The notes beneath the pieces were generated by a model. It did not search any database and was not told where the DNA came from. It worked only from the letters and a program-made list of their open reading frames with translations. From positions 382,378,654 through 382,442,653 of the forward strand of contig NC_085141.1 in the NCBI RefSeq assembly GCF_024139115.2: DNA of 64,000 nucleotides. Reading direction: 5' to 3'. Positions 32,997 to 43,730 of the stretch are shown one piece after another. The translations under genes were made by a program, and so were the position numbers. This stretch comes from Armigeres subalbatus (lineage: Eukaryota > Arthropoda > Insecta > Diptera > Culicidae). The first letter of the stretch is position 1; each line of letters begins with the position of its first letter.

Positions 32997-34429
32997 GCCT
33001 CACTATTATTGGTGCAAGGGAGCCAAAAAGTTAAGGAAAAATTATGTTTTTCGATGTTTTCCCGGAAAATTTGTAAACTTTTTCGCACACATTCACCTTT
33101 TTTAAGCAAGCGCTATGCTATGAAGTAATTTGTAAAAATTAAAATGAACTAAACCCAGCTAAAATCGAGTTTCCATTATTACTGGTATACCACTACTACT
33201 GGCACAGCCACCTGAAGTGTGTATTGGGGGTAGGGCTTAGCCCTCCCTAAAAAAAAATTAGCCCCCCTATGTTAGCAATGATAGTATAAGGATTAAGGAA
33301 GCTTTATATGAATAACAACGGAGACCCACCAAAATATCAATCAAAGCAATCGTGGTACTTAGCCAGCAGTCAAAGACCATCACGGACTGGAGTGACAGTT
33401 TATCAGCAAACTTCCGCTTGCCTAGCAGCATGATAATCTCTACAATTCCCATCAGCATTCGAGAAGGATTCTCATCAGAATCCGAAAAGAATTCCCAACA
33501 TAATTTGAGAAGAATTCTCATTGGAATCTCTAAAGAACATCAAAGCTTTATTAGTTAAGAGGCAATTAATAACAAACCGACTATAAATCCTAGTTTTTAT
33601 GGTAAAGATACTTTGAGAAATCTAGAGCTAGAAAAAAATATCTTTATTTTTACATTAACAGGTTAAATGGATTGATCTGATTTTTTGCCGCTTTTCCGGT
33701 CACTGAGAGTCCTTCGGAACCATAATGTTTTACAAGTTTTGGAGTTTCGACTGGATATTATTTAAAACGTATAACGCTTAGCAGTCTTATTATTGTATCA
33801 AACGAACTATAATGTTCTTGTTTCGACGTTTCGGTCCAAATCCTGATCCGAATAAACTGATTTGGGATTTTCTTGATCCGACTAGGTCCTATCGTTATTT
33901 CGATCATTGAGCAACTCATTCCAAATGGTATTAAAAGCCCAGTAGTTCCGACCAAAGAGTTGGCTTTTCTTCATCCGAGCAGGTCTGATAACGATTCCGA
34001 AGATCATCCAATTCTCTCCAAAGTAGTAGTTTTCTTGATTCGACAACGTCCGAGAGCGATAAACCCAACGACCGACATACTTCAGTTTTCATATTTATTA
34101 GCCTAACTAGATCCAATAGTGAGTGGATTCCCACCAAGAAAAATCGGAAAAATTTCTTGTCGCAAACCCTCGGATAGGACCCATTTCTTTTAATAGCGTA
34201 GGTTTATAGAATCTTTCCAAAATTCCAATTTTAAGGGTTTTCAATAATTTGTATAACTATTTATTAATCCTTGTTTACTGCTTCTAAAGTTATTCGAACA
34301 TGGGCTATATAAATTTAACGAGTTCAGAAAGTACATCAGGCAAAAATGATTGAATTTGACCATATGCAGTTTATATATTATTTGGCCCCTTATTCTAAAA
34401 AATAGTGCCCAAAAATATCCATAATCCAT
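32997..34429. other. Degenerate repeats, no gene
   Basis: About 33861-34100 holds two or three diverged copies of a unit of about 100 bases (TTTTCTTGATCCGACTAGGT; TTTTCTTCATCCGAGCAGGT; TTTTCTTGATTCGACAACGT). About 33450-33540 resembles the GGAATTC-type minisatellites. Confidence 0.5.
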
Positions 34430-35245
34430 GGAGGATTTGCTTCAGATATTCTCGTCGATTTACTTCGGAATTCCCCCGGAGTCGTTTGAAGATATGTTTC
34501 GAAATCTTTCGAAGATTTGCCTCAGAATTCTTTGACAATTTGTTTCAGAATACTTCGACTATTTGATTCGTAATCTCTTGAATATTTAATTCGGAGTCTC
34601 TCGACGTTATGCTTCGGATTTCCGCATTGATTTGCTTCGAAATAGTTCGACGATTCGGTTCAGAACACATCGACGGTTTGCATCGGAACGCCTCGAAGAT
34701 TTACTTCGGACTCCCTCGAAGATTTACTTCGGAATCCCTCGACGAATTGCTCCGGAATCATTCGACGATTTGCTTCGAAATCCTTCGATGATTTGCTTCG
34801 GAATCCCTCGAAGATTTACTTCAACATCCCTGGAGGATTCTCTTCGGAATCACTGAAGGATTCTTTACGGACACCCTGGAGGATTAATTCGAGGAGTCCC
34901 TCGACGATTTGCTTCGGGATCCCTTGACAATTGTCTTCGGAACATTCGACGATTTGCGTCTACATCCCTGGAAGATTCCCGACGGAATCTCTGGAACATT
35001 TCCCTTGGAACTCCTGGAATACTTCCTTCGGATTCTCTGGAACATTCCCGTTCGAATCTCTGGAACATTCCCGTCGGAATCTCAGGAACGTTTCCGTCAG
35101 AATCGCTTGAATATTCCCGTTGGAATTCCTGAAACATTCCCGTCAGGATCCCTGGAGGATTTCCGTCGACATCCCGGGAGGATTTGGAATCCCTGGAACA
35201 GTCCTTTCGGAATCCTCAAACATTCCTGTTGGAATCCCTGGTGGG
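34430..35245. repeat. 23-bp minisatellite, about 35 units
   Basis: Units of 23 bases: first half CGAAGATTTGCTTCGGAATC-type, second half GGAACATTCCCGTCGGAATC-type, each ending CCT/TCT. The word is shared in style with the 24-bp minisatellite at 10.2 kb. Several frames stay open by chance of composition. Variant words are grouped along the array, suggesting local expansion. Confidence 0.85.
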
Positions 35246-35269
35246 TTGGATTGATTCATTTCAGATAGG

Positions 35270-35511
35270 TAGAATTTTTTTTTTGGAAAAGATGTTTAAT
35301 TTTGATACACATAGTTAAGTTTGCCATTTTAGGGTGTTTTTATGAGATATTGCGAAAAAAGATTCGGCTGCCGGTGGGACTTGAACCCACACTATTCCAT
35401 TTAGTACACTGACGTATTACCAATTATACAACAGCTGCCCTTGCGAGAAGTTGTTCCATAACCAGCTAATAACGATGGGATATCAGTCAATTCCCCGTAC
35501 CGCCCCCATCA
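35270..35511 (-). mobile_element. SINE-B copy, minus strand
   Basis: Starts with a T-tract (the reversed A-tail), then the SINE-B body (GATGTTTAATTTTGATACAC, TTTGCCATTTTAGGGTG), the 73-nt tRNA-like core and the AACCAGCTAATAACGATGGG flank. It is followed head-to-head by a partial plus-strand copy. Confidence 0.8.
35366..35438 (-). ncRNA. 73-nt tRNA-like domain of SINE-B
   Basis: Same cloverleaf as at 22.4 kb, with a perfect T-stem (GTGGG/CCCAC) and box B GGGTTCAAGTCCC. The 7-base anticodon loop here is GTACTAA, so the anticodon differs between copies, as expected for a SINE rather than a functional tRNA. Confidence 0.6.
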
Positions 35512-35612
35512 TAATATCTTTTTTCGCAATATCTCATAAAAACACCCTAAAATGGCAAACTTAACTATGTGTACCACAATTAAACATCTTTTCAAAAAAA
35601 AAAGTGAAAATC
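35512..35612 (+). mobile_element. SINE-B 3' body, plus strand, head-to-head with previous copy
   Basis: TCGCAATATCTCATAAAAAC, then TGGCAAACTTAACTATGTG, ending in an A-tract, is the reverse complement of 35277-35360. Together they form inverted arms of about 85 bases around the tRNA-like core. The joining word TACCGCCCCCATCATAATAT also occurs at about 36132-36152. Confidence 0.75.
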
Positions 35613-36257
35613 TGACTTTCCTCACAAGTCATTAATCAAGAAAAAGATAGGTAGAATATTTATGAAATATCCAAAAAGCAGCGATGGGAACCTGACGGCG
35701 ATCCATCACATATTGTCCTTTGAGTGTGCGCAACAAAGCCGAGCGCTACTACACTTAGACGCAATAGCCATACTCTATCAATTTGAATCATTGTAGCAAT
35801 CATCGACAGGTTAACAAACACACTTCGATACTGTGGGCACAACAGAAAGCACGAGATTGAGAAGAGAGAATATGGATGAGTGTGATTGATCCGCAATTGC
35901 CTTAAGTGCTTGGACCGGATTTTTCGCATTACTAAGATAACTTGATGAGGTGGTATAGTAATAAAATAAACAAATTAAGGGGCTATAGCTCTCCCTAGGC
36001 ATCAGGGTGAGTTACGTCAATGCAGGAAGTATTTAAAATCTGTTTCAATTGAGGAAAACCAAGCAAATTATGAACTCCAACAGCGTAAAAAGAGACCCTA
36101 GTGTAATTATTTATCCACAATTTTTTTTTCGGTACCGCCCCCATCATAATATCATGTCCAAAGGGAAGGATTGATAGTTCGACACCCGTTATTTTCAGAG
36201 ACTGAGATCTCCTCTGCGTCACCACGGAAGAAACGGCGAATGCAGCCTTATTTGATG
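35613..36257. other. Spacer, nothing recognised
   Basis: No gene recognised; contains the TACCGCCCCCATCATAATAT word noted above. Confidence 0.4.
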
Positions 36258-36420
36258 TTTTGCCTTTCTCGTACAACAAAGTTGTACCGTAAACCTATAG
36301 AACCATTCCGAAAAAGAACTTTTGATAGAAGGCTCGGAGACCTCTATTGTCATACATCGACCAAATGAGGTGATGTTTGTATGTGTGTACTGTATGTGTA
36401 CAAATTATGTAGACACAGTT
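36258..36420 (-). repeat. CCR terminal module, reverse orientation
   Basis: TTGCCTTTCTCGTACAAC, AAGTTGTACCG, an AGAAGGCTCGGAGACC block and AATGAGGTGATGTTTGTATG match the reversed terminal module of the CCR array, up to the place where the GT tract normally starts. Confidence 0.7.
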
Positions 36421-36429
36421 TTTGGAACT

Positions 36430-36652
36430 TATTAGGGTTCGTAATGCTCACTTAATCTCAGGGGCACAGGATGCTCCCTCACGAAAATTTTCTGGGGGAA
36501 ATCGCTTTTCGGGAAAGAAAATCAGCCTGGAGAGTGATAATCATTTTTCGCTCACTTCGATTGCCGCCTGACGTTGGTTTGCTCTTTTTCTATATTCAAG
36601 TCTTTTCATGGCATCATCAATGCAAAAGGTAGTAGCTTATATGGAACAAATA
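36430..36652 (+). repeat. Dispersed repeat that normally adjoins SINE-C
   Basis: Matches 2745-2960 reversed (AGGGGCACAGGATGCTCCCT; TCAAGTCTTTTCATGGCATC). It ends at GGAACAAATA, where SINE-B is inserted, and the sequence resumes at 37073 into SINE-C. Confidence 0.7.
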
Positions 36653-37062
36653 GCCAAAGCAGATTCGATAGACACGGGGAATCGACTAATATCCCATCGT
36701 TATTGGCTGGTTAGGGGTCGTACACTTATTACGTAAGCAATTTTTCTGGGTTTTTGGACCCCCCCTCCCCCCTTGTAAGATTTTTTTCACACAAATGATT
36801 TTTTATTTATATGGAGCGTAAGATATTGACCGACCCCCTCTCCCCGCATAAGGACTTACGTAATATGTGTACGGCCCCTTATGGAACAACTTCTCGTAAG
36901 TGGAGCTGTTGTATAATTGGTAATACGTCCGTGCACTTAATGGAATAGTGTGGGTTCAAGTCCCACCGGCAGCCGAATCGTTTTTCGCAATATCTCATAA
37001 AAACACCTTAAAATGGCAAACTTAACTATGTGTATCAAAATTAAACATCTTTTCCAAAAAAA
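36653..37062 (+). mobile_element. SINE-B copy with 10-bp TSD
   Basis: Flanked by GGAACAAATA (36643-36652 and 37063-37072), carrying the tRNA-like core (36902-36974), the SINE-B body and a short A-tail (TTCCAAAAAAA). This proves SINE-B moves as a retroposon. The copy is itself interrupted by a 165-bp MITE at 36714-36878. Confidence 0.85.
36714..36878. mobile_element. 165-bp MITE, TTA target (Harbinger-like?)
   Basis: Ends GGGGTCGTACACTTATTACG and, reversed at the right, GGGGCCGTACACATATTACG. The insertion duplicates TTA (36711-36713 and 36879-36881), and the uninterrupted site is visible in the other SINE-B copies. A 3-bp TWA target is typical of PIF/Harbinger, but the TIR alone does not prove it. 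Confidence 0.8.
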
Positions 37063-37072
37063 GGAACAAATA

Positions 37073-37418
37073 ACCTAATGCTTTTATACATATAACGTGG
37101 TGGTATGGCTAGAGTACGCGCATCCCTACAGCTATTTTCGTTACTATTCTGGGTTCGAATCCCGAGGCGTCCATAAAATTTTGTAATTGTTCTGCGATAA
37201 TTCTCGCGAAAAGTTAGTGAGTGGTAAAAGTAATGAAACGAAAAAGAATTTTCATCTGATAGGAAAGATTTTCGTTTATCTGCAAAAGCTAGCTCTAGCG
37301 AAAAGATTGATGGGTGAAAGATGATCCTCAACTTAATCAACGAAAAAAGAATCTCCCTTGGCCAGAGAATCGTTTGCTTTGTTCTCATTGAAACGAAAAG
37401 TCAAAACCCTGGAACTTA
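37073..37418 (+). mobile_element. tRNA-derived SINE (SINE-C), plus strand
   Basis: The head (CGTGGTGGTATGGCTAGAGT near 37096; box B GGGTTCGAATCCCGAGG near 37149) is followed by the same body as at 2394-2640, reversed (TCTCGCGAAAAGTTAGTGAG; CAACGAAAAAAGAATCTCCC). The end near 37410 is CATTGAAACGAAAAGTC. The 115-codon minus-strand frame is a by-product. Confidence 0.75.
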
Positions 37419-37518
37419 TCATTGGTCAATTTACTCGCAATAACTTGCATTTGACGAGGAATTCGGTCCCATAGTTTGCTATTGAAAAATGGCTGGATTG
37501 GATATTACGCTTCAGATA

Positions 37519-38096
37519 TTTTGCCTTTCTCGTACAGTAAATTTGTATCGAAAGGCTTCAGAAAGGCTGATAGCTTCAGAAAAGAAGTTTTATTAGAAGG
37601 CATGGAGACCCATAGTGTTATATACTGATCGACTCAGCTCAACGAACTGAGGTGATGTCTGTATGCAGGGCCGGATTTAGCCGGTAGGGGGCCCCGGGGT
37701 CAAAAGTTTGTAGGGGCCCCAAAATGTACAAAAAAAAAAAGGTTGGCTTTGGTACATAAGATTTGTGGGGGCCCGGGGCTACACCCCACCGCCCAGCCTC
37801 CCCCTAAATCCGGCCCTGTCTGTATGTGTGTATATACTCACAACAAGTTGCATTCGACGGGGACATTATTTGCTATTGAAAATTGGCCCAATCGGACATT
37901 GCATTTCGGAATTATTGATAAATCATTATTTTTCCCAAGGGTCCCTCCTGCAGCTGCAATCAATGCAAAAACATGCAAAATGATCGAAAAAATGTAATCT
38001 ATTCCCCTGAATAGCTTTTTTACTTTTCTAATGTGATTTTTAATATATTTTGTATTGCACGAGAAAGGCATCATCACTGCTAGGTGGATTAATCTG
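37519..38096 (-). repeat. CCR element, near full-length, interrupted by a hAT MITE
   Basis: Left end TTTTGCCTTTCTCGTACAGT, right end GCACGAGAAAGGCATCATCA followed by CTGCTAGGTGGATTAAT. It contains the AGAAGG...GAGACC module, a GT site and one monomer (AACAAGTTGCATTCGACGG). Removing the MITE leaves about 415 bases. The two ends share an inverted TGCCTTTCTCGT, so the family may be a DNA-transposon-like element with expandable internal repeats. Confidence 0.75.
37666..37818. mobile_element. 153-bp hAT-type MITE
   Basis: Perfect 15-bp TIRs CAGGGCCGGATTTAG / CTAAATCCGGCCCTG flanked by the 8-bp duplication TCTGTATG (37658-37665 and 37819-37826). An 8-bp duplication with CAGGG-type ends is characteristic of hAT elements. 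GC-rich interior, non-coding. Confidence 0.9.
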
Positions 38097-38204
38097 GGTT
38101 TTTTTTAAATCATTGTTTGGGAAAAATAAAAAAAAAACTGTTTAGTTTTTGTTCATAAAAGGGCGGCAAGACAATTAATGCAAAACAAATATGTATCTTT
38201 ATTC

Positions 38205-38462
38205 TTTACTAGCAGACCCGACGAACTTCGTTTCGCCTAAAATTGATTTATTTTCTGATTAGATCTCGAGTTATGAAGAAATTGGTGTTTCATTTGTATG
38301 GGAGCCCCCCTTTCCAAAGCGGGGAGGGGTCTCGAACCATCTTAAGAACCTTCCCGGGCCCCAAAAACCTCCACATACAAATTTTCACGTCGATCGGTTC
38401 AGTAGTTTCCGAGTCTATAAGGCACAGACAGACAGAAATTCATTTTTATGTATATAGATAGA
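38205..38462 (+). repeat. Dispersed repeat with CTAGCAGACCCGACGAAC edge
   Basis: Runs from TACTAGCAGACCCGACGAAC to GGCACAGACAGACAGAAATT and TTTTTATGTATATAGATAG. This pattern is common in arthropod genomes and the 2.3 kb site carries its reversed left edge. No coding; I do not assign a superfamily. Confidence 0.6.
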
Positions 38463-40097
38463 AGCATAGCTATCTGCTATAAAAAACATTTTGAAAAATT
38501 TTCTCTGCTTAGTCCACGAACTTATCGAATTCATCAAATATATTCCAACTAAGTACTTAAGCTCTGTAAGCCGTTTTAGATCGATTAAAATGACGGAAAA
38601 GTATGTTCTTCCTTGGTTATGGCATGTAGATATATTTCCATGTACTCTATGACCTATTCGTATATGCTTGTGAAATGAAAATGTGGTTACTTACCACCTT
38701 TCTGCATACAAACAAGCAGAGTCAACTATTGCTATACACGTTGCATTCGACATCGAGTTTATGATAGAAATATTAACGAAGCACATAAATATTGCATTAC
38801 AGATAAATCATCCAAATGACGTCGTAAAATCCGATAGCTAACAATGTATAGGACCTGGGAATTACGCCATGTCATATCTGATTGTCTCAAAATAGAATGA
38901 TGCAGCACTGAATCGATATTCATTCAATTTGAAACAAAACCCAAACCTTAAAACAGCCGAGACGCAATTAAAAACGATGTATTTACCAATGAGATACAGA
39001 AAGTGTACGCCCCAGCTGGCACGACCCAAATGCTAAGTACTACATACTACGTTATAGCTCTATGTATCATCATCATCGTCATTCGCCGTCATTTCGTTCG
39101 TATTCGAAAATAATCATTCTAACTGCCCCTTCTCCTCTTCCGGGATCTATGCGACGACGGGACGGAACTCGGAAGCACTCAATCGCTTGTTGGCGTTCAA
39201 CGCCCCATTCGCTTCACCTCTGCCCGACACACTAGGAAAAAGATCACTACGGGAAAGTGGTCTGAAAAGCGTTGGCAGGTAGGAAACCTAGAGGAGGCTT
39301 GACGCTTTATGTTATTCTACACATTTCGTCTCTTTTGAATTTAACTTTTCGGAGAGTTAATCTTTCGATAATTTTGCACAATACAAATAAAAAGCATTCA
39401 CCTAGTAGAGATAAGTAGATGAAAAACAAATAATTATCTAAACAGGCTCAAATCGTTTGTCAGACATGACCATGGTGTAAGTAACATTTTAAGTTTCAAA
39501 ACGTATTTGAAGACCATAATTTACTCTTCATGAGTTTTATAAAACCAGCATAAAACCAAAATGTTACTAGGGGCAGTACTATAGGCAGGTACCTTGCTAC
39601 ATAGATAGTAATATCATCATCATCATTAATACGTCACAGACAAACAGACATAACACAATGAACATTCGCTTATAAAATGTATCGTCGTGCAATCACTAAC
39701 GACATATTTTGTTTTCACTAAATCCGATTCAATCCGAGCAAATCCGATGCACGCGCCCGAGTGATTGATTGGCCATCGAATGTTTATTCAAACTGACCAG
39801 TAATACTTTATCGACGAAGTAAGAACAAATTGAATGCTCAAGGTTATGAAATTGCACATAATTATGAAACACTTTTACCAAAAAGCAAAATTGTGATCAA
39901 ATTCACTATTTCCTATGATGAATAAATTCCCATCAGCAATATAAGTTATTATGATCTATTTAAAAAAAAATATTCGGTCAGTGCAAATGTTTTGCATTCA
40001 AATGAATCTTAATAAATGTGAATTGATGTAAATAACTGAACCTAACTTCCTAAAGCGCAATTTTGACCTCACTTGTGTGCTTTTCTCGTTACATTTT
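38463..40097. other. Spacer; 39.0-39.4 kb looks like low-copy DNA
   Basis: No element recognised. The block at about 39000-39330 is GC-richer and free of the repeat words seen elsewhere, so it is the best candidate for unique DNA here. It shows no convincing exon. Confidence 0.4.
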
Positions 40098-40145
40098 ATA
40101 ATACACGAAAAAGGCAACATCTCCGCTAGGTGGATCATTCTGGAC
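40098..40145 (-). repeat. CCR terminal fragment
   Basis: ACACGAAAAAGGCAACATCT, then CCGCTAGGTGGATCAT, matches the CCR end. Confidence 0.7.
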
Positions 40146-40189
40146 TCCATGACTTTTAATTACTTTGCACATCTTTTCTTTTAATTATT

Positions 40190-40450
40190 TACAATAATTA
40201 ATCATTAATCATGTCGATCATTGATCATTGATCATACGCATATTAATTCTATCTTTAATCACGATTCTTAATCGTTAATCATACCCAAAACTTTTTATTC
40301 ATTAATCATAATCGTTATTCATTGTCAAAAAATATTTTAATCGTTCATCATGATCATTAATTATTGCCATAAAATGTATTCTTTATTACTCATAATCATT
40401 TATCATGGAGGTGAATGATGCAATCATAACAAATTTAATCTTTCTGTAAC
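40190..40450. repeat. AATCATTAATCAT-rich low-complexity block
   Basis: Degenerate repetition of ATTAATCAT/GATCATTGATCAT words over 260 bases, without a fixed period. Confidence 0.75.
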
Positions 40451-41465
40451 ACTCTGATATGAACCACAACTTTAGTTTCTTGCATTGCATCATTAGAATT
40501 ATTCAATATAAAAATATTAACTATGTACTAATCAAGTAATTTGGTTGAAATGCGGCTGACTAGTAAACCTTAGAGATGGAAATAGAGCTGCTACACAACT
40601 GAATATTTACTCCATCATTATTAAAATTTTCTTCTCATAAAACATCCAAAAATGATGCATGATGCGTATTAATCCACTTTCCCATCTCATTGTAAAGTTC
40701 ATCCCATTTCCCCAACATCATCGTCATCATCATCATCATCGTCCGCATCTCCAGAAAGCATTTTATTCTTGTTGTAGATCAAAGACCTCTCCTAACATCA
40801 CAGTTAGGAGCACAGTTTCTTTGCCGTTTGGGTTGCGTTCTGTCCATTCGCGTATGTTTGCGTTGGTCCGCGTTTTGCCCGCCATCGTGAAAAAAAAACA
40901 TATTCATCCACCTAATGATAGCAGATGGATATAAACATGACTTCAAAATGTGGAACTGAGTCAATTAATATAACTATAACAGGTCGGCTTTTTCATGTTT
41001 TTGAATCTAAAATTTGCCTTCATTTAACAAAAGAAAGGTGATACTACAACCCTTCTGGTACACCTTGGTATCCGAGGAGGGCAAAAAAATGCAATGAAAA
41101 TTTATTCGACGTTGATGTGTAAGTGCACATTTGGCGCCCTATACTACGCTTTCCATACATCGATCGCATTGGCATAAACCGTGAATACATTTCGAACAGT
41201 GCAAGCTGACAATGGTCCGTGCTTTTAACTTTTCGCTCAATGAGTGCCAACAGCGTATACTCTGTGTACTGTCGCATAGATGGACGTACAAGAGTGGTAT
41301 TTTCCAGAGCTACATATTATGACCCCGTGTAATTTAGATCTGATACTTCTCATTTTGTCGTTAAATAGCTCAAGGTGGCTAAAGTCGTGATTCGCCGGTT
41401 GGAATGTAGATGCATATATCACTTTTCAATTGGGCCTTCGCTGTTTGGCCAAGGCCTAAGTTTAA

Positions 41466-41778
41466 CCCTTTCCTTCCCATGGTAGCTGTAGAGCTCCATC
41501 AAATTTTGCACCTTCCAACATTCATCAAATTATTTCAACAACAAAAAGCAGTATTTGGCACAGCTTTATGGTTTCATTAGACTGCAAATATAATCAATTT
41601 TGAGTAAAAATAGTGAAACTATTGAAAACAATCAAGTAACTATTGATTTACAATCAAAAACTTTTTTGTTCGTTTTCCACTAATTTTAGCTATGCCAAAT
41701 AACTTTTGTTCTAGCATTTTTTCCAAAGATGATTCCTTCCTATTGAAATCATTGAAAAAAGTCATGGGAAAGAGAGGG
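41466..41778. mobile_element. 313-bp piggyBac-type MITE (TTAA), absent in copy 2
   Basis: Ends CCCTTTCCTTCCCATGG and, at the right, TCATGGGAAAGAGAGGG (inverted), flanked by TTAA at 41462-41465 and 41779-41782. Copy 2 has a single intact TTAA at 50296-50299, an exact empty site. A TTAA target and CCY ends are the mark of piggyBac-type elements. Confidence 0.9.
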
Positions 41779-41968
41779 TTAAAGCAATCATATATGCCAA
41801 AGTTCAAAGCAAGCATTGAACATTAGAGTTTACGTCTCAGAACATCATTTTCTATATGCAAGTAGTAATTTATGTGTTATGTTGTATATATATGTTGTCA
41901 ACTATAATTCCTTTGTTGAGTTGTGGCTTTGGCCCAACCAGCAAATCACGATTATACTATGGTAGGCT

Positions 41969-42135
41969 ATATATCTCGCTTAACTTTTCAAAAGGACCTA
42001 AGTAACATTTTTTTCATGAATTAATTTGAGTAGTGCAATCAAAAGCTTTCATATTGGTCTGTTGATTGCGTTACTCAAATTAATTCATGAATAAAATGTT
42101 ACTTAGGACCTTTTGAAAAGTTAAGCGAGATATAT
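41969..42135. mobile_element. 167-bp MITE with ~65-bp arms, absent in copy 2
   Basis: ATATATCTCGCTTAACTTTT at the left and its complement at the right (AAAAGTTAAGCGAGATATAT), arms running through GGACCTAAGTAACAT and ATGAATTAATTTGAGTA. Copy 2 reads GGTAGGCTCGTAGGTAGGCT there instead, so the site was also rearranged. Confidence 0.85.
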
Positions 42136-42890
42136 TCATTTTCAAACCATGAATTTCTCGGACAGGTTGCTGGTTTTCTGAGCCTTATAAAGATAGAGTG
42201 AATTCTTCACAAGACATGCTGCAAGTGAACGAACATCAAATTACATACATTTTCGAAACGCTATACATAAAAAGATTACTGTGACATCAAATTGGACACT
42301 ATCTATGCTGTCGATGAGAGGAAATTTAAAACCGAATTTGATGTATTAAAATATGTTTTTTATCTGCCCTCATTATGATGTCAGACTTTGCTAGGGCAGA
42401 AAGGCGAAAAGCTGCCCGTTCCTGGTAGAGTAGCCTGGGCACATTTGCTCTTCTGACATCTGCTATGGTGAGAGGGCGCGTCCTGTGGGATTTGCCTAGG
42501 CTGACAGTGAGCTTCTATAACAAGCTACACAGGGTTTGCAGAAATCGCTCTCAATAACGAACAACGATAAAAGAGAGGCAAAAACTGTTCCGAATCATAA
42601 CAAGCCATGATAACAAATTTATCAAACTTGTATACAAGTGCGAAAAAACAGAATCGGATAGGCAGCCCTCACAGAAAAATGGTGATTCTCGCTTTGTTTT
42701 CGTTCCTTTCGTGTTGGTTACTGCACAGTTGTGTAGAACAAGTTTAAATGCATCATCAGAGCCAGTGCTTCCCGCATTTGGAGCTTTCTAAAAGAAATTT
42801 ATCATAGGGTATAGCATCCCGAATCAGTTCTCTATCATGACAGCTTGCGAAAAAAGTTTCTCGCGGTATGCTACATGTCGTATATGTATA

Positions 42891-43086
42891 CACCCGATTC
42901 TGCTTTTACACGGATTTTTTTTACACGGCAGTGCAAAAAAAAATCCCATACAAAAATTTTGCTAAGTTGCACCATTTGCATGATTCGAGAAATCATAAAA
43001 CTTTTTTTTACAGGGGTTTTCAAATTTTGAACTGAAATTTTTTTTACGGAACGCATCCCCCGTGTAAAAAAAAAAGAATCCGGTGT
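42891..43086. mobile_element. Palindromic MITE, present in both duplication copies
   Basis: ACCCGATTCTGCTTTTACAC at the left and, reversed at the right, ACCGGATTCTTTTTTTTTT then ACACGGGGGATGCGTTCCGT. It recurs at about 51651-51848 in copy 2, so it predates the duplication. Related GCATCCCCGTGTAAAAAAG words occur at about 27260-27290. Confidence 0.75.
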
Positions 43087-43730
43087 ACAGAGATGCGATA
43101 AGTGAGAGACTTACTCTTTCTTTTTAGGATTCAATCCCTGAAGCTGCATGTATTCGCAAAAGCCTGTCTGTTCTGGCATGCAGCGGCAAGTGTGAATTGG
43201 TATTCCCCGGAAGCTATATCTAAGATGGCAGCCCCATCCCTGTGTATAGGGACTTTAGGTCAACAACAAACTGCTCACAAAATTTAACAAACCGTCCGAG
43301 AAACCAACGAAGAAGGATCGAGAAGTGATATAACGGCAACGACTTTTGGCATGAAACAAATGAAAAGAATTGGAACATGAAAAGTTTTATCGTTAGCTTA
43401 GTAAGGTTACGGCACATGAAGCTCGAAAACCAGGGACTGAGTGAAGTCCGTTGGCCAAATTTAAGAGAACATAAATCAAAGTCGGGACAGGCATTGTTAT
43501 ATTCCAGTATTCGATGAAACAACACTTCCCGGCACCGAGGAGTTGGTTTCCGTCTAAAATTAAACTTCCCCTGAAAAATTAGATTTTTTGCCTAAAAATA
43601 GAAAACTTTCAATTAGGAAATAAGGATATCGCAATTAATAAATATAAAATTTCCTCAAATAAGGCAAACATTCTAAAAATTAAGAATTTACCACAAAACA
43701 AAAAAAAACATGGCACTTTTAAGAGCAAAA

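Larger units (their letters stand above)
40498..43730 (+). repeat. Direct duplication, copy 1
   Basis: Matches 49328-52490 in the same orientation with scattered substitutions and small indels (start ATTATTCAATATA, end TTTTAAGAGCAAAA). Copy 1 carries two MITEs missing from copy 2 and lacks the insert of about 415 bases found at 50762-51178. Frames of 60-101 codons are conserved in both copies but show no known domain and lie partly over a MITE, so I do not call them genes. Confidence 0.9.

Noticed and set aside
34609..35268. Arg/Ser/Phe-rich frames of 60-119 codons
   Set aside because: They are products of the 23-bp minisatellite with overlapping frames on both strands.
39000..39400. Possible host exon or promoter in GC-richer DNA
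   Set aside because: No frame over about 60 codons, no recognisable domain and no convincing splice or core promoter arrangement.
43220..43525. 101-codon minus-strand frame conserved in both duplication copies
   Set aside because: Conservation follows from the recent duplication. There is no recognisable domain, and similarity is equal in coding and non-coding parts as far as I can see.
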